Part shown: piece after piece, positions 8,227-16,449 of the stretch
Layout: the number at the start of each line of letters is the position of its first letter
How positions within the stretch are numbered: position 1 is the first letter of the stretch
Source of the DNA: Pseudomonas cremoris
GTDB taxonomy: Bacteria > Pseudomonadota > Gammaproteobacteria > Pseudomonadales > Pseudomonadaceae
Assembly: GCF_014230465.1 (NCBI RefSeq)
Contig: NZ_JAAXCY010000022.1
Coordinates: 1-31,895, forward strand
Length of the DNA stretch: 31,895 nucleotides
Direction of reading: 5' to 3'
Notes under the pieces: model-generated
Databases searched by the model: none
Seen by the model: only the letters and a program-made list of their open reading frames with translations
What the model was told of the DNA's origin: nothing
Made by a program: the position numbers and the translations under genes

Positions 8227-8536
8227 GCTTACTCCAGATTCAAATGCCACTGTCGTAGGATCGCGCTGAGGTGCGTGCATTTATGCTGGGCCTCAGTTGC
8301 TTCAATCATCAAATATCCGAGGAGCCACACACCTGTAAAGAAGGATCGATGCTCGCTCGCCTAGTGAGGCTATGTGCTTGGAGCGCGCTCCTGCGTTTCA
8401 TGAGCGAGCCCGTGCCGGGGAACACACTGACGGCTGATTAAGGCTCGGTGTAAATCGTTACAGGCTATGTGCCCTGCCGTGCTGGTAAACCTCGGATGTT
8501 AAAATAATCGCTTTGGATCAAAGCGCAAGGACACTG
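8227..8536. other. 310-bp gap before nhaA
   Basis: No gene or second fluoride riboswitch is seen. There are GCTCGCTCGCC (about 8350-8360) and a partly complementary GAGCGAGCC (about 8402-8410), which could form a long hairpin, and a small TGTAA-ATCG-TTACA repeat at 8449-8462 about 75 bp before nhaA. The gap is large enough for an independent nhaA promoter. Confidence 0.45.
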
Positions 8537-9739
8537 ATGACTCATAGTAGAGCTCCCGCAGAAACCCCTAGAGCAGCCGCGATTCTGGCTCGCTTCCTAT
8601 CGTCGGAATCCGCTGGCGGTCTTGTACTGATGGGCGCAGCACTCGCGGCCCTAATCGTGGCGAACTCGCCTCTCTCGCAAGGTTATTTTGCCGCCTTGCA
8701 CAGTGTCTGGTTGGGCATGTCTGTGGAGCATTGGGTCAATGATGGCCTCATGGCCATCTTCTTCCTGATGGTCGGCCTAGAGATCAAAAGAGAGGTTCTG
8801 GCAGGTGGGCTTTCCACTTGGGGCCAGCGCGCCCTGCCGGGGTTTGGTGCTTTAGGTGGCATGGTTGTGCCTGCGCTGATCTACATCGCAATCAACTGGG
8901 GTAATTCTGAGACTTTGAAGGGGTGGGCTATCCCAGCCGCTACCGACATCGCATTCGCCTTGGGCGTCTTGTCGTTGCTGGGGAAGCGAGTCCCTACGTC
9001 GCTGAAGGTCTTCCTCGCCGCCTTGGCGATCATTGACGACCTGGGTGCTGTAGTCATCATTGCCTTTTTCTACACCTCTGGTCTTTCCATGCCGATGTTG
9101 CTGGCATCGCTCGCAACCCTGGCCATTCTGATCGCAATGAATCGATTGGGCGTCAGACGATTGTTCCCGTATCTGCTGGTAGGTGGTGTGCTGTGGTTCT
9201 TCGTGCTGCAATCGGGAGTGCACGCCACCCTTGCAGGTGTCGCTGTAGCGCTGTGTGTTCCAATGGGTAAGCCTGAAGAAGAAGCCCGGTCTCCACTGCT
9301 GTTCCTAGAAGAAAAGCTGCATATGTGGGTAGCGTTCGCTGTGGTGCCGATTTTTGGCTTCGCCAATGCGGGTGTTTCATTGGCCGGTATTTCGATGGAA
9401 AACCTAGTCGATCCGGTTCCGCTGGGTGTAGCGCTCGGTCTGTTGGTGGGCAAGCAAGTTGGCATTTTCCTATTAGCTGCTCTGGCCATTCGTATGGGCT
9501 TGGCCAAACTGCCGGAAGGCAGCAATTGGGCACAGCTTTACGGCGTTGCGCTCTTGTGTGGCATCGGCTTCACCATGAGCCTGTTCATCGGAAACCTGGC
9601 GTTTGCTGGATCAGCTCACCTGATCGACGAAGTAAAAGTCGGTGTGTTGATCGGTTCGACCTTAGCTGCAATCGGTGGAGTCCTGATTTTGCGACGCAGC
9701 GCTGGGCCCGCCATTGTCGCCGCCACGGTCTCTAAATAA
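8537..9739 (+). CDS. nhaA: Na+/H+ antiporter NhaA
   Basis: A 400-residue inner-membrane antiporter with about twelve hydrophobic segments. NhaA hallmarks are present: [12 protein letters not shown] near residue 75-86, [17 protein letters not shown] at about 126-142, and [21 protein letters not shown] at about 157-177, where the adjacent aspartates are the ion-binding pair. The ATG at 8537 follows AAGG with 6 nt spacing and is preferred over a TTG at 8513. NhaA genes recur in fluoride-riboswitch regulons, presumably to handle proton or sodium load linked to HF entry. Here it is same-strand with crcB-DUF190-ppa but separated by 310 bp. Confidence 0.93.
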   Translation: MTHSRAPAETPRAAAILARFLSSESAGGLVLMGAALAALIVANSPLSQGYFAALHSVWLGMSVEHWVNDGLMAIFFLMVGLEIKREVLAGGLSTWGQRALPGFGALGGMVVPALIYIAINWGNSETLKGWAIPAATDIAFALGVLSLLGKRVPTSLKVFLAALAIIDDLGAVVIIAFFYTSGLSMPMLLASLATLAILIAMNRLGVRRLFPYLLVGGVLWFFVLQSGVHATLAGVAVALCVPMGKPEEEARSPLLFLEEKLHMWVAFAVVPIFGFANAGVSLAGISMENLVDPVPLGVALGLLVGKQVGIFLLAALAIRMGLAKLPEGSNWAQLYGVALLCGIGFTMSLFIGNLAFAGSAHLIDEVKVGVLIGSTLAAIGGVLILRRSAGPAIVAATVSK

Positions 9740-9750
9740 GCGTAAGCGAG

Positions 9751-9791
9751 CCGGCCACGGAGTTTCTCCCTGACAGAAATCCTGTGGCTGG
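9751..9791. terminator. Stem-loop between convergent nhaA and NUDIX genes
   Basis: CCGGCCACGGA (9751-9761) pairs with TCCTGTGGCTGG (9780-9791) with one G-T pair and one bulge; the loop can extend the stem through TTTCT/AGAAA. There is no T-run, so it is a weak intrinsic terminator at best, but its place between two convergent genes fits. Confidence 0.45.
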
Positions 9792-9851
9792 AACATCGTC
9801 TCGCGAAGTGAGGTCATCGTGCTTTACGCCACAAGCTGCTGAGATAGCCCA

Positions 9852-10385
9852 TCAAAGGCTGATTGGCGGCATCAACTCGGACACAACTTTTTTCAGCATG
9901 AACGTTTCGCGCTGAATTGACTGCCCCATCGATGACTCCTGACGCTGCATCACGGCTTCATTATGCGTTATGGCCTCATGCAGGTTGATCCAGACAGGCC
10001 GCATACCATTCGCGATTTCGTGGCTTTCCATTCTCACGGGCTCTAGCTGGGGCGCTACTTCGCATTGATAAAAATGCGAGGTCATGTGCATCAGATCGTA
10101 CTGTGGCTTCCAGTAGGGCCGGTACTCCTCAATGTAACCGTAGTGCTGGAGCACCTGTATTTCACGGGCGCCAGTCTCTTCCTCAAGCTCACGCTTCAAG
10201 CCTGTGACAATGTCCTCGTCACCGTCAAGGCCGCCGCCAGGAAAGCTGAAGTCGTTATAGCGCTCGGTAAACAGCAACAGGATCTGCTCATGCCGCATCA
10301 CGATGCCGCGTGCTGCATGTCGACGGAATACTCTGCCCTGCTTTGATGTGAGCTCGGGGTGAACAATTTCAGTTATGAGTTGCAT
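9852..10385 (-). CDS. NUDIX hydrolase
   Basis: A 177-residue cytoplasmic protein with a complete Nudix box, G-x5-E-x7-REL-x-EE-x-GA, at about residues 51-73 (ending RELEEETGA), the site that binds Mg2+ and cleaves a nucleoside diphosphate linked to another group. Flanking strands (HAARGIVMRHEQILLLFTER before, FYQCEVAP after) complete the usual fold. The substrate cannot be told from sequence. It is the last gene on the minus strand after the ars operon, 151 bp beyond the arsC fragment, and converges with nhaA. It may be read from the ars promoter, but a direct role in arsenic resistance is not established. Confidence 0.85.
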   Translation of the reverse strand: MQLITEIVHPELTSKQGRVFRRHAARGIVMRHEQILLLFTERYNDFSFPGGGLDGDEDIVTGLKRELEEETGAREIQVLQHYGYIEEYRPYWKPQYDLMHMTSHFYQCEVAPQLEPVRMESHEIANGMRPVWINLHEAITHNEAVMQRQESSMGQSIQRETFMLKKVVSELMPPISL

Positions 10386-10536
10386 GTGCTCTCGTTACGG
10401 CAAGATCAGTTAGTCATCGCCCAGGGTGGCCACGGCATTTCCGCAGTTCTGGAAATACTGTGGCCAGTGGCACTGGCTCAGCGAAGCAGCAATACGGGAA
10501 AAGTGGATGTTCGCAGCATCGTCGTGGTCGTGCTGC

Positions 10537-10662
10537 CTACCAGAAATTGCCTGATGCGTGAGTGCCCGTAACTGTCGGTTCTTCCCCGCTATTGCGGATC
10601 AATTCCAAGGTGTTGCGAGAGGTGCCGCATTCGGGGTTGTGGTAGATCGTGATCTGGCTCAT
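10537..10662 (-). pseudogene. arsC: N-terminal fragment of glutaredoxin-type arsenate reductase
   Basis: Reading from the ATG at 10662 gives YHNPECGTSRNTLELIRNSG and then EEPTV, the start of the ArsC/Spx-family arsenate reductase with its catalytic Cys12 in NPxCGTSRNTL. The match stops at about residue 31 and the frame ends after ten unrelated residues, whereas the intact enzyme is about 115-140 residues long. The remaining 150 bp up to the NUDIX gene show no continuation, so the rest was deleted. A good start region (GAAGCG upstream) remains. It sits 20 bp after arsH in operon order, where arsC is common, and represents a different enzyme class from the two phosphatase-type ArsC genes in this cluster. 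Confidence 0.8.
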
Positions 10663-10682
10663 ATCGCTTCCTCGTGCTGACG

Positions 10683-11396
10683 TTAGATGGAGCGCTGGTT
10701 GACGCGCTTGGACAGGTCTTCGGCGGACTCTTTACGCTCGGAGTACCGATCAACCAGATAATCCTGGCGATCCCGCAACAGCAGGGTGAATTTCATCAAC
10801 TCCTCCATCACGTCCACCAGTCGGTCGTAGTACGAGGACGGCTTCATACGGCCTGCTTCATCGAACTCGGTGAACGCCTTGGCCACGGAAGACTGGTTAG
10901 GGATGGTAAACATCCGCATCCATCGGCCAAGTACCCGTAGTTGGTTAACCACGTTGAAGGATTGAGAACCACCACAGACCTGCATCACAGCAAGGGTTTT
11001 GCCTTGGGTAGGTCGTACAGCGCCCATCGCCAGCGGAACCCAGTCAATTTGGGCTTTGAATACCGCACTCATGGAGCCGTGACGCTCAGGGGAGCACCAC
11101 ACCTGCCCCTCAGACCATTGCATCAGCTCGCGCAGCTCAGCGACCTTGGGATGTGTATCGGGAGCGTCATCCGGCAGCGGGAGACCTGACGGGTCAAAGA
11201 TCTTGGTTTCGGCGCCAAACTCTTCCAACAAGCGCGCTGCTTCCTGAGTCACCAGCCGGCTGAAAGAGCGCTCTCGCGTCGATCCGTACAAAAGCAGAAT
11301 TCGAGGCTTATGAAGCGAAGGCGTACGAGGTGCCAGTTGCTCCAACGAAGGAATGTCGATCAGGTCGGCGTGGACGTTCGGCAATGTGTCTTGCAT
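10683..11396 (-). CDS. arsH: ArsH, NADPH-dependent FMN reductase / organoarsenical oxidase
   Basis: A 237-residue flavodoxin-like protein of typical ArsH length. The FMN phosphate loop [12 protein letters not shown] is at about residues 37-48, and the conserved [19 protein letters not shown] block is at about 101-119. ArsH oxidises trivalent methylarsenicals and aromatic arsenicals to less toxic pentavalent forms and also reduces quinones and metals. It follows arsC in operon order with a 47-bp gap. The C-terminal tail rich in Arg, Glu and Ser is normal for the family. Confidence 0.94.
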   Translation of the reverse strand: MQDTLPNVHADLIDIPSLEQLAPRTPSLHKPRILLLYGSTRERSFSRLVTQEAARLLEEFGAETKIFDPSGLPLPDDAPDTHPKVAELRELMQWSEGQVWCSPERHGSMSAVFKAQIDWVPLAMGAVRPTQGKTLAVMQVCGGSQSFNVVNQLRVLGRWMRMFTIPNQSSVAKAFTEFDEAGRMKPSSYYDRLVDVMEELMKFTLLLRDRQDYLVDRYSERKESAEDLSKRVNQRSI

Positions 11397-11443
11397 ATAA
11401 ACTCCTACGGCGACGCCAGGTTGGGCACCGCCTCGGTTGATCT

Positions 11444-11914
11444 CTAAAGTGAACCGATGCGACTCAGTTCAGCTTTCAACTGTTCAGCGCTTATGGTCTT
11501 CAGTGGAAGCGCAAGAAATGCGCTCACGCGCTCGTGAATTTTCACGAGTGTGGCTTCAAACGCAGCGGTGATCTCGGCTTCCGACCCGCTAGCCTCAGAC
11601 GGGTCAGCCAGCCCCCAATGCGCCTTCAAAGCTGGCCCAAAGAAGATTGGGCATGCCTCACCTGCAGCCCGGTCACAGACAGTGATCACGATGTCTGGAG
11701 GCGAGCCTTCAAAAGCATCCGAAGCCTTGCTGCTTAAGCCCGCCGTAGAGATACCCGCCGCCTCAAGCGTCTGCAGTGCCCTTTGATTCACCCGGCCACT
11801 GGGAAAGCTCCCCGAGCTGACCGCTTCTACGCCTTCAGGCGCCAGGTGATTGAACAGCGCCTCGGACAGGATGCTGCGGCAGCTGTTGTGGGTGCACATG
11901 AACAAGACTTTCAT
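11444..11914 (-). CDS. arsC: Arsenate reductase ArsC, low-molecular-weight phosphatase type
   Basis: A 156-residue cytoplasmic enzyme reducing arsenate to arsenite for export by ArsB. The CX5R phosphatase loop is CTHNSCRS at residues 7-14, with the nucleophile at Cys7; a second cysteine pair lies in [10 protein letters not shown] near residues 80-89, and HWGLADPS supplies the conserved Asp of the DP motif. This arrangement allows a thiol relay to thioredoxin or glutaredoxin; which one cannot be settled by eye. It starts 16 bp after arsB and is followed by arsH, as in many Pseudomonas ars operons. Confidence 0.93.
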   Translation of the reverse strand: MKVLFMCTHNSCRSILSEALFNHLAPEGVEAVSSGSFPSGRVNQRALQTLEAAGISTAGLSSKASDAFEGSPPDIVITVCDRAAGEACPIFFGPALKAHWGLADPSEASGSEAEITAAFEATLVKIHERVSAFLALPLKTISAEQLKAELSRIGSL

Positions 11915-11930
11915 CAGAAGATTCCTTGAT

Positions 11931-13214
11931 TCAGAAACTGAGGCGCAATGCCAGGGCAGACAAGGTGGCGACGAGGATAGGCAAGGTCAGCACGATCCCA
12001 GTCTTGAAGTAGTAACCCCAACTGATCTTGATGTCCTTCTTGGCCAGCACATGTAGCCACAACAGCGTGGCCAAACTGCCAATTGGGGTGATCTTCGGGC
12101 CTAGGTCGCAGCCAATGATGTTGGCGTACACCATCGCTTGCTGAACGACGCCATCCACTTCGGCGGCATGAATGGATAAGGCACCCACCAGAACCGTGGG
12201 CATGTTGTTCATGATCGACGACAGCAATGCCGTTAGCATCCCAGTACCCAGGGATGCCCCCCAGACGCCATAACCGGCGAATACGTTCAGAATCTGGGCG
12301 ATGTGATCAGTCAGGCCCGCGTTCTTAAGGCCATAAACGACCAGATACATACCCAGGGAAAAAATCACCACTTGCCATGGAGCCTCCTTGAGCACCTTGC
12401 TTGTGTTGATGGCATGACCACGAGCCGCGATGACATAGAGGACGAATGCGCAGACCGTAGCAATGGCGCTGATTGGCACACCCAGCGGCTCAATGACAAA
12501 GAATCCGATCAGGAGTAGTGCCAGCACCCACCAGCCGGCTACGAAAGTGGCGCGGTCGTGAATTGCCTCGTCCGGGTTGTCCAGTTGGTCGAGGTCATAG
12601 GTCTTTGGTAAATCTTTGCGGAAAAACCACAGCAGCATGGCTAATGTCGCTGCCACGCTGACGATGTTTACCGGCACCATGATCGAAGCATATTCGTTGA
12701 AGCCGATATCGAAGTAGTCGGCAGAAACGATGTTGACCAGGTTGGAAACCACCAGCGGTAAGCTCGCCGTATCGGCGATAAAACCGGCTGCCATGACGAA
12801 TGCCAACGTAGCAGCAGGAGAAAAACGCAACGCCAGCAACATCGCGATCACAATGGGTGTGAGGATTAACGCTGCTCCGTCATTGGCGAACAGTGCCGAC
12901 ACAGCTGCGCCCAGCAAGACGATGAACGCAAACAACTTACGAGTGCTTCCAGCACCCCACCGCGCTACATGCAACGCAGCCCACTTGAAAAAGCCTGCTT
13001 CATCAAGCAGCAGGCTAATGATGATGACTGCGATAAACGTCCCGGTGGCATTCCAGACAATGCGCCAAACCTCTGGTATGTCAGCCAGGGTAACGACGCC
13101 TGCCAGCAGCGCCACGATGGCACCCAACGTCGCGCTCCAACCTACCCCGAGCCCCTTGGGTTGCCAGATGACGAGCACGATAGTGGCGATAAAGATCAAT
13201 ACGGCAATCAGCAT
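11931..13214 (-). CDS. arsB: Arsenite efflux transporter ArsB
   Basis: A 427-residue inner-membrane protein with about twelve hydrophobic segments, matching ArsB in length and motifs: starting [20 protein letters not shown], with [16 protein letters not shown] at about 107-122 and a symmetrical [18 protein letters not shown] at about 311-328. It exports arsenite and antimonite using the proton gradient. It lies 25 bp after arsR and 16 bp before arsC, so it is the middle of the operon. No ArsA ATPase gene is present, so the pump works on its own. Confidence 0.95.
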   Translation of the reverse strand: MLIAVLIFIATIVLVIWQPKGLGVGWSATLGAIVALLAGVVTLADIPEVWRIVWNATGTFIAVIIISLLLDEAGFFKWAALHVARWGAGSTRKLFAFIVLLGAAVSALFANDGAALILTPIVIAMLLALRFSPAATLAFVMAAGFIADTASLPLVVSNLVNIVSADYFDIGFNEYASIMVPVNIVSVAATLAMLLWFFRKDLPKTYDLDQLDNPDEAIHDRATFVAGWWVLALLLIGFFVIEPLGVPISAIATVCAFVLYVIAARGHAINTSKVLKEAPWQVVIFSLGMYLVVYGLKNAGLTDHIAQILNVFAGYGVWGASLGTGMLTALLSSIMNNMPTVLVGALSIHAAEVDGVVQQAMVYANIIGCDLGPKITPIGSLATLLWLHVLAKKDIKISWGYYFKTGIVLTLPILVATLSALALRLSF

Positions 13215-13239
13215 TTCAGTAATCCGGTTGGGGCGTGAA

Positions 13240-13596
13240 TCAGCTGCACACGCCCTGATTGATAGGGCGGTCGTTCATACCGCACAGGCGTTTAGCCTCG
13301 GTTTCCAGCCAATGCTGATTGGCGTCTACGACTTCTTTCAAAACCGCAGTTACCCACGCAGGCAAGTCGGGGTTCAGGCGGTAGTACACCCACTGACCTT
13401 GCCGACGATCCATCAACAAACCAGCAGAACGCAGCAGGGCCAAATGACGAGAAATCTTCGGCTGGCTCAGGTCGAGTGCCGCCGTCAGCTCGCAGACACA
13501 CAGCTCGCCTTCGCTCACGACAAGCAGGGAAATTTTGGCTCGGGTGTCATCCGCCAAGCACTTGAATAACGTGGTGGGGTTCATGGGTTCTGTCAT
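13240..13596 (-). CDS. arsR: ArsR-type arsenite-responsive repressor
   Basis: A 118-residue winged-helix dimer. The metalloid-binding ELCVCEL motif is at about residues 31-37, followed by the recognition helix [20 protein letters not shown] at about 42-61 and the wing [11 protein letters not shown]. Arsenite binding to the cysteines releases the repressor from DNA. Its ATG overlaps the stop of the upstream arsC-type gene by 4 bp, so the repressor is translated from the operon it controls. Candidate operator half-sites lie at 14042-14080 over the promoter. Confidence 0.95.
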   Translation of the reverse strand: MTEPMNPTTLFKCLADDTRAKISLLVVSEGELCVCELTAALDLSQPKISRHLALLRSAGLLMDRRQGQWVYYRLNPDLPAWVTAVLKEVVDANQHWLETEAKRLCGMNDRPINQGVCS

Positions 13597-14015
13597 AGAT
13601 CCTCCAGGTGTTTGGTCTTGACCAAAACGAAGAGCTTGATGCGCTCATGGATGTCGTGGAGCGTGTGGCGAAATGCGCCGGGATCATCGCTCGTTACTGG
13701 GTCAGAAAAATCCCAGGCAATGACTTCACCTGCACTGGGCATTGATAGGCACTCGCTGGCGGACTTATCGCAAAGAGTGATGACGTAATCGAATCGATCA
13801 GCTTGAAACTCGCTGATGGACTTGCTTCGCAGGCCCGCTGTATCGACTCCAACTGCCTCCAATGCCTGAATCGTGCGCGGATCAATCTCAGACGGTTGGG
13901 ATCCTGCGCTGAAGGCCTCGAAGCGCGGGTCGGTGTGCCGCAGTAACGCCTCTGCAAGCTGGGAGCGGACTGAGTTGGCAACGCACACGAAAAGAACTTT
14001 GATAGCAGGGGTCAT
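13593..14015 (-). CDS. arsC: Second low-molecular-weight phosphatase-type arsenate reductase
   Basis: A 140-residue protein starting MTPAIKVLFVCVANSVRS; the CX5R loop is CVANSVRS and a later pair of cysteines (CDKSASEC) matches the redox relay of arsenate reductases rather than plain tyrosine phosphatases. Conserved WDFSDP carries the DP aspartate. The ATG at 14015 is chosen because the sequence upstream of it is promoter and operator DNA; a longer frame reaches 14234 but reads through those sites and the divergent gene. It is the first gene of the ars operon and overlaps arsR by 4 bp. It is clearly diverged from the arsC at 11444-11914, so the operon has two enzymes of the same class. Confidence 0.88.
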   Translation of the reverse strand: MTPAIKVLFVCVANSVRSQLAEALLRHTDPRFEAFSAGSQPSEIDPRTIQALEAVGVDTAGLRSKSISEFQADRFDYVITLCDKSASECLSMPSAGEVIAWDFSDPVTSDDPGAFRHTLHDIHERIKLFVLVKTKHLEDL

Positions 14016-14041
14016 GACTGGACTCGATGCATATGGAAAAT

Positions 14042-14080
14042 CGAATATACGCTTTGGCAGATATTCGGTAAAGCGAATAT
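14042..14080 (-). promoter_or_regulatory. ars promoter with overlapping ArsR-like operator
   Basis: On the minus strand a -35 TTTACC (14067-14072) and a -10 TATATT (14044-14049) are 17 bp apart, about 30 bp before the first gene. Three copies of a CGAATAT half-site overlap them: CGAATAT at 14042-14048, ATATTCG at 14061-14067 and CGAATAT at 14074-14080. The last two form a perfect 7-bp inverted repeat with a 6-bp spacer directly over the -35. This is the expected design for arsenite-relieved repression and could also control the divergent arsN2 gene. Confidence 0.7.
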
Positions 14081-14155
14081 GATGACCGCTGCTCAGGCTT
14101 GAGCCATAGCGGTCATGCAAAGCAAGGCATAGGGAATGACAGGGTGGAGACGGAG

Positions 14156-14521
14156 ATGATGATCCAGACAATGCAAATAGCCGGAGGGCAATGGCAGCGC
14201 TTTCGCGACGCCTTGGAGTCTGCTGACCTTCCATCAGACGATGTGGATCTTCCGAACCGAACCTTTTTCGAATTCACGCGGGATGGTGAGACTGTTGGGT
14301 GGGGAGGGTTTGAAACGCATGGGGCAGATGGATTGCTGCGTTCCCTGGTCGTGGAGCCGGCATACAGATCGACAGGGGTTGGAGCTGAAATGCTTCGAGT
14401 CGTTGAAGCAATAGCTGCGAAGCAGGGAAACGCTCGATTTCATTTGCTGACAACAATTGCATCAGGCTTTTTTGAACAGCAGGGATACGCACTAACCAGC
14501 GAGACTCTGAGCCGCCTCTGA
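14156..14521 (+). pseudogene. arsN2: ArsN2-like acetyltransferase, N-terminal part (interrupted)
   Basis: A 121-codon frame with a GNAT acetyltransferase fold resembling ArsN2 proteins of ars clusters: an early FRDALESADLP segment, strand-turn ETVGWGGFE, then LLRSLVVEPAYRSTGVGAEML (acetyl-CoA loop region), LLTTIASGFFEQQGYAL near the end. The family should continue with a tail such as PPxI...F..LCP.SA; that tail is found at 16450-16540, 1.9 kb away, on the other side of the chrA cassette. The frame also shifts by one base near 14495-14510, because the tail joins in a different frame. It diverges from the ars operon, sharing its promoter region. ArsN enzymes acetylate arsinothricin-type compounds; activity of this broken copy is doubtful. 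Confidence 0.75.
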
Positions 14522-14522
14522 T

Positions 14523-14620
14523 TGGGAATTGCACCTCACTTGACCAATCGTTTGCATTGCACTTGACCACCTGTTTGCATCGGACTTGACCAGCCAATTG
14601 CATTGGATCTGACCACTTGA
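14523..14620. repeat. Left end of the chrA cassette: four TTGCAT..ACTTGACCA-type units
   Basis: Four copies of a unit with the core TTGCAnnnnACTTGACCA follow each other at about 23-27 bp: AATTGCACCTCACTTGACCA, then TTTGCATTGCACTTGACCA, TTTGCATCGGACTTGACCA and a diverged ATTGCATTGGATCTGACCA. Multiple internal copies of a transposase-binding repeat are typical for IS21-family termini. Confidence 0.75.
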
Positions 14621-14666
14621 AGCACGGCGTAAGCCGATCAGAACGAGTTCCATGATGGTCGACCTC

Positions 14667-14700
14667 AATTATCGATTTACGCTATCGTATATCGATAATT
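14667..14700. promoter_or_regulatory. Inverted repeat before chrA, candidate PadR operator
   Basis: AATTATCGAT (14667-14676) and ATCGATAATT (14691-14700) form a perfect 10-bp inverted repeat with a 14-bp spacer that contains another TATCG copy. It ends 33 bp before the chrA ATG. The PadR-type regulator in the same unit is the natural candidate to bind it. Confidence 0.6.
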
Positions 14701-14733
14701 TCATCCAGCCTTGTCAGAGATCAGGTATTGACC

Positions 14734-15939
14734 ATGACTAAAATCACCAAGACTGACCGTAGCCCTTGGGCTGTTTTTTTGATCTTCCTCCGCTTGGGGT
14801 TCACCTCCTTCGGCGGCCCAATCGCACACCTGGGCTATTTCCGCGATGAGTTCGTGGTGCGTCGACAATGGTTGAGCGAGCGCAGCTATGCGGATCTTGT
14901 CGCCCTTTGCCAGTTCTTACCGGGGCCAGCCAGTAGCCAGGTCGGGATTGCGCTCGGGTTGTCTCGATCCGGCTACGCCGGGGCACTAGCCGCGTGGATG
15001 GGATTCACCTTGCCCTCCGCAATCGCCTTGATCCTCTTCGCACTCGGCATCGCCAGTTATGGTGATGCCATGCCTGCTGGCGTGCTGCACGGTCTGAAGG
15101 TGGTGGCCGTGGCGGTGGTCGCCCAGGCTGTCTGGGGCATGGCGCGCAATCTTTGTCCCGATGCGCCGCGTATTTCCATCATGGCAGCGGCGACCTGCTT
15201 CGTGCTGCTCGTACCCTCTGCCTGGGGGCAAGTGAGTGTCATCATCCTTGCAGCCATCGTCGGCCTGCTGCTATTCAAACCACAGCAGGGCGAGGCCCAT
15301 GATCCACTACCGATCAGCGTGCGGCGTCGCGTTGGCTTGTTCTGGCTGGCCCTGTTCTTTGCCCTGCTGCTTGGGCTGCCGTTGCTGACAGCTGTGTTCC
15401 CGAGCCAGACACTGGCGATGATGGATGCCTTCTACCGCGCCGGCTCGCTGGTATTCGGTGGCGGGCATGTGGTGCTGCCGCTGTTGCAAGCTGAGGTCGT
15501 ACCAACAGGCTGGGTCGACAACGAAGCATTCCTCGCGGGCTATGGTGCGGCGCAGGCCGTGCCGGGGCCTCTATTCACCTTTGCAGCATTTCTCGGTGCC
15601 TCGATGAACCAAGCACCAACTGGCTGGCTTGGCGGGCTGATTTGCCTGCTGGCGATCTTTGCGCCGTCTTTCCTGCTGGTGGTGGGGGCCTTGCCATTCT
15701 GGGAGCACCTGCGCCGTAACCTGCGTACGCAGGCAGCACTGCTGGGCATCAATGCGGCCGTGGTCGGCCTGCTGCTTGCTGCTCTCTACCAGCCGGTATG
15801 GACGAGTGCGATTCATGGCCCGCAAGACTTTGGCCTGGCCCTCGTGGCACTGGTGGCGTTGATGTTCTGGAAGCTGCCGCCGTGGATGGTCGTGCTGGGC
15901 AGCGGTGTCCTGGGCGGGCTGTTGAGCATTGCACTGTGA
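14734..15939 (+). CDS. chrA: Chromate efflux transporter ChrA (two-domain)
   Basis: A 401-residue inner-membrane protein of the long CHR family, with two homologous halves of about six membrane segments. The N-terminal half carries the signature FLRLGFTSFGGPIAHLGYF at about residues 17-35 and LCQFLPGPASSQ at about 59-70; the second half repeats a variant with VFGGGHVVLPLLQAEV and GYGAAQAVPGPLFTFAAFLG. It exports chromate using the proton gradient. The ATG at 14734 is preferred over a TTG at 14728. It is followed after 10 bp by padR, forming an operon within the IS-bounded cassette. GC content is higher than in the flanking cargo, suggesting a separate origin. Confidence 0.94.
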   Translation: MTKITKTDRSPWAVFLIFLRLGFTSFGGPIAHLGYFRDEFVVRRQWLSERSYADLVALCQFLPGPASSQVGIALGLSRSGYAGALAAWMGFTLPSAIALILFALGIASYGDAMPAGVLHGLKVVAVAVVAQAVWGMARNLCPDAPRISIMAAATCFVLLVPSAWGQVSVIILAAIVGLLLFKPQQGEAHDPLPISVRRRVGLFWLALFFALLLGLPLLTAVFPSQTLAMMDAFYRAGSLVFGGGHVVLPLLQAEVVPTGWVDNEAFLAGYGAAQAVPGPLFTFAAFLGASMNQAPTGWLGGLICLLAIFAPSFLLVVGALPFWEHLRRNLRTQAALLGINAAVVGLLLAALYQPVWTSAIHGPQDFGLALVALVALMFWKLPPWMVVLGSGVLGGLLSIAL

Positions 15940-15949
15940 GATACATCGA

Positions 15950-16255
15950 GTGACCGACAAAGACCTCTACGGCGGGTTGATCCGCCTGCATATCCTGCAC
16001 CACGCTGCCGAGGCTCCCATCTTCGGGCTGGCCGTCATCGAGGAGCTGAGCCACCACGGTTACAAGCTCAGCGCGGGCACGCTGTATCCGATGCTGCACG
16101 GTTTGGAGAAGAAGGGTTATCTGTGCTCGCACCATGAACGCACTGGGCGCCGCGAGCGACGCATGTATGAGATTACCGATGAAGGCCGAGCCGCGCTGGC
16201 AGATGCCAAGGTGAAGGTTAGGGAGTTGTTCGGCGAGTTAATCGAAGGACGCTGA
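15950..16255 (+). CDS. PadR-family transcriptional regulator
   Basis: A winged-helix protein of about 101 residues starting at GTG (VTDKDLYGGLIRLHILHH). The PadR pattern is clear: FGLAVIEELSHHGYKLSAGT at about 24-43, LYPMLHGLEKKGYL, then the wing ERTGRRERRMYEITDEGRAAL. It begins 10 bp after chrA stops, with a weak GAG-type ribosome site; a TTG start at 15929 would overlap chrA by 11 bp. PadR regulators are recurrent partners of chrA. The inverted repeat at 14667-14700 is its likely target, giving chromate-responsive or autoregulated control. Confidence 0.9.
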   Translation: MTDKDLYGGLIRLHILHHAAEAPIFGLAVIEELSHHGYKLSAGTLYPMLHGLEKKGYLCSHHERTGRRERRMYEITDEGRAALADAKVKVRELFGELIEGR

Positions 16256-16380
16256 TGGTCTTAACCGGAGTGCCTGCGACCAGCTACTTGCTTTCATGAC
16301 CGCACACTGACCGAAAGCAGTGGCCTATTAGCTACGTACGCTTTTGGCCGACTTCTGCCCGTCAAGGCGTACCCGTGCGC

Positions 16381-16449
16381 CGGTCAAATTCGATGCAAAC
16401 AACTGGTCAAGTCGAGTGCAACAGGTGGTCAAGTCCATGCAATTACGCA
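16381..16449. repeat. Right end of the chrA cassette: three inverted repeat units
   Basis: Read on the minus strand from 16449 the units are TAATTGCATGGACTTGACCA, TTGCACTCGACTTGACCA and TTTGCATCGAATTTGACCG. They are the same family as the four units at 14523-14620 but in opposite orientation, so both ends point inward. Confidence 0.75.

Larger units (their letters stand above)
14523..16449. mobile_element. 1.9-kb transposase-less cassette with IS21-like ends carrying chrA-padR
   Basis: The segment is bounded by imperfect inverted ends (TG..AATTGCA....ACTTGACCA on both sides) and flanked by a 6-bp direct repeat TCTGAT at 14517-14522 and 16450-16455. It contains only chrA and padR. Outside it, the two parts of an arsN2-like gene meet if the cassette and one TCTGAT are removed. 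This is the structure of a mobile insertion cassette: IS ends with passenger genes and no transposase, moved in trans by a related IS. No istA or istB gene is in the window. Confidence 0.75.

Noticed and set aside
8227..8536. A second fluoride riboswitch before nhaA
   Set aside because: The conserved aptamer blocks (GGNGATGG, AACCGC, CTGATGATGCCTAC) are absent from this gap.
12730..13569. 279-codon plus-strand frame
   Set aside because: It lies entirely opposite arsB and arsR, both of which have firm family motifs.
13593..14234. Longer form (213 residues) of the first ars operon gene
   Set aside because: The extra 73 residues would be encoded by the promoter, operator and the start of the divergent gene, and do not match the ArsC family.
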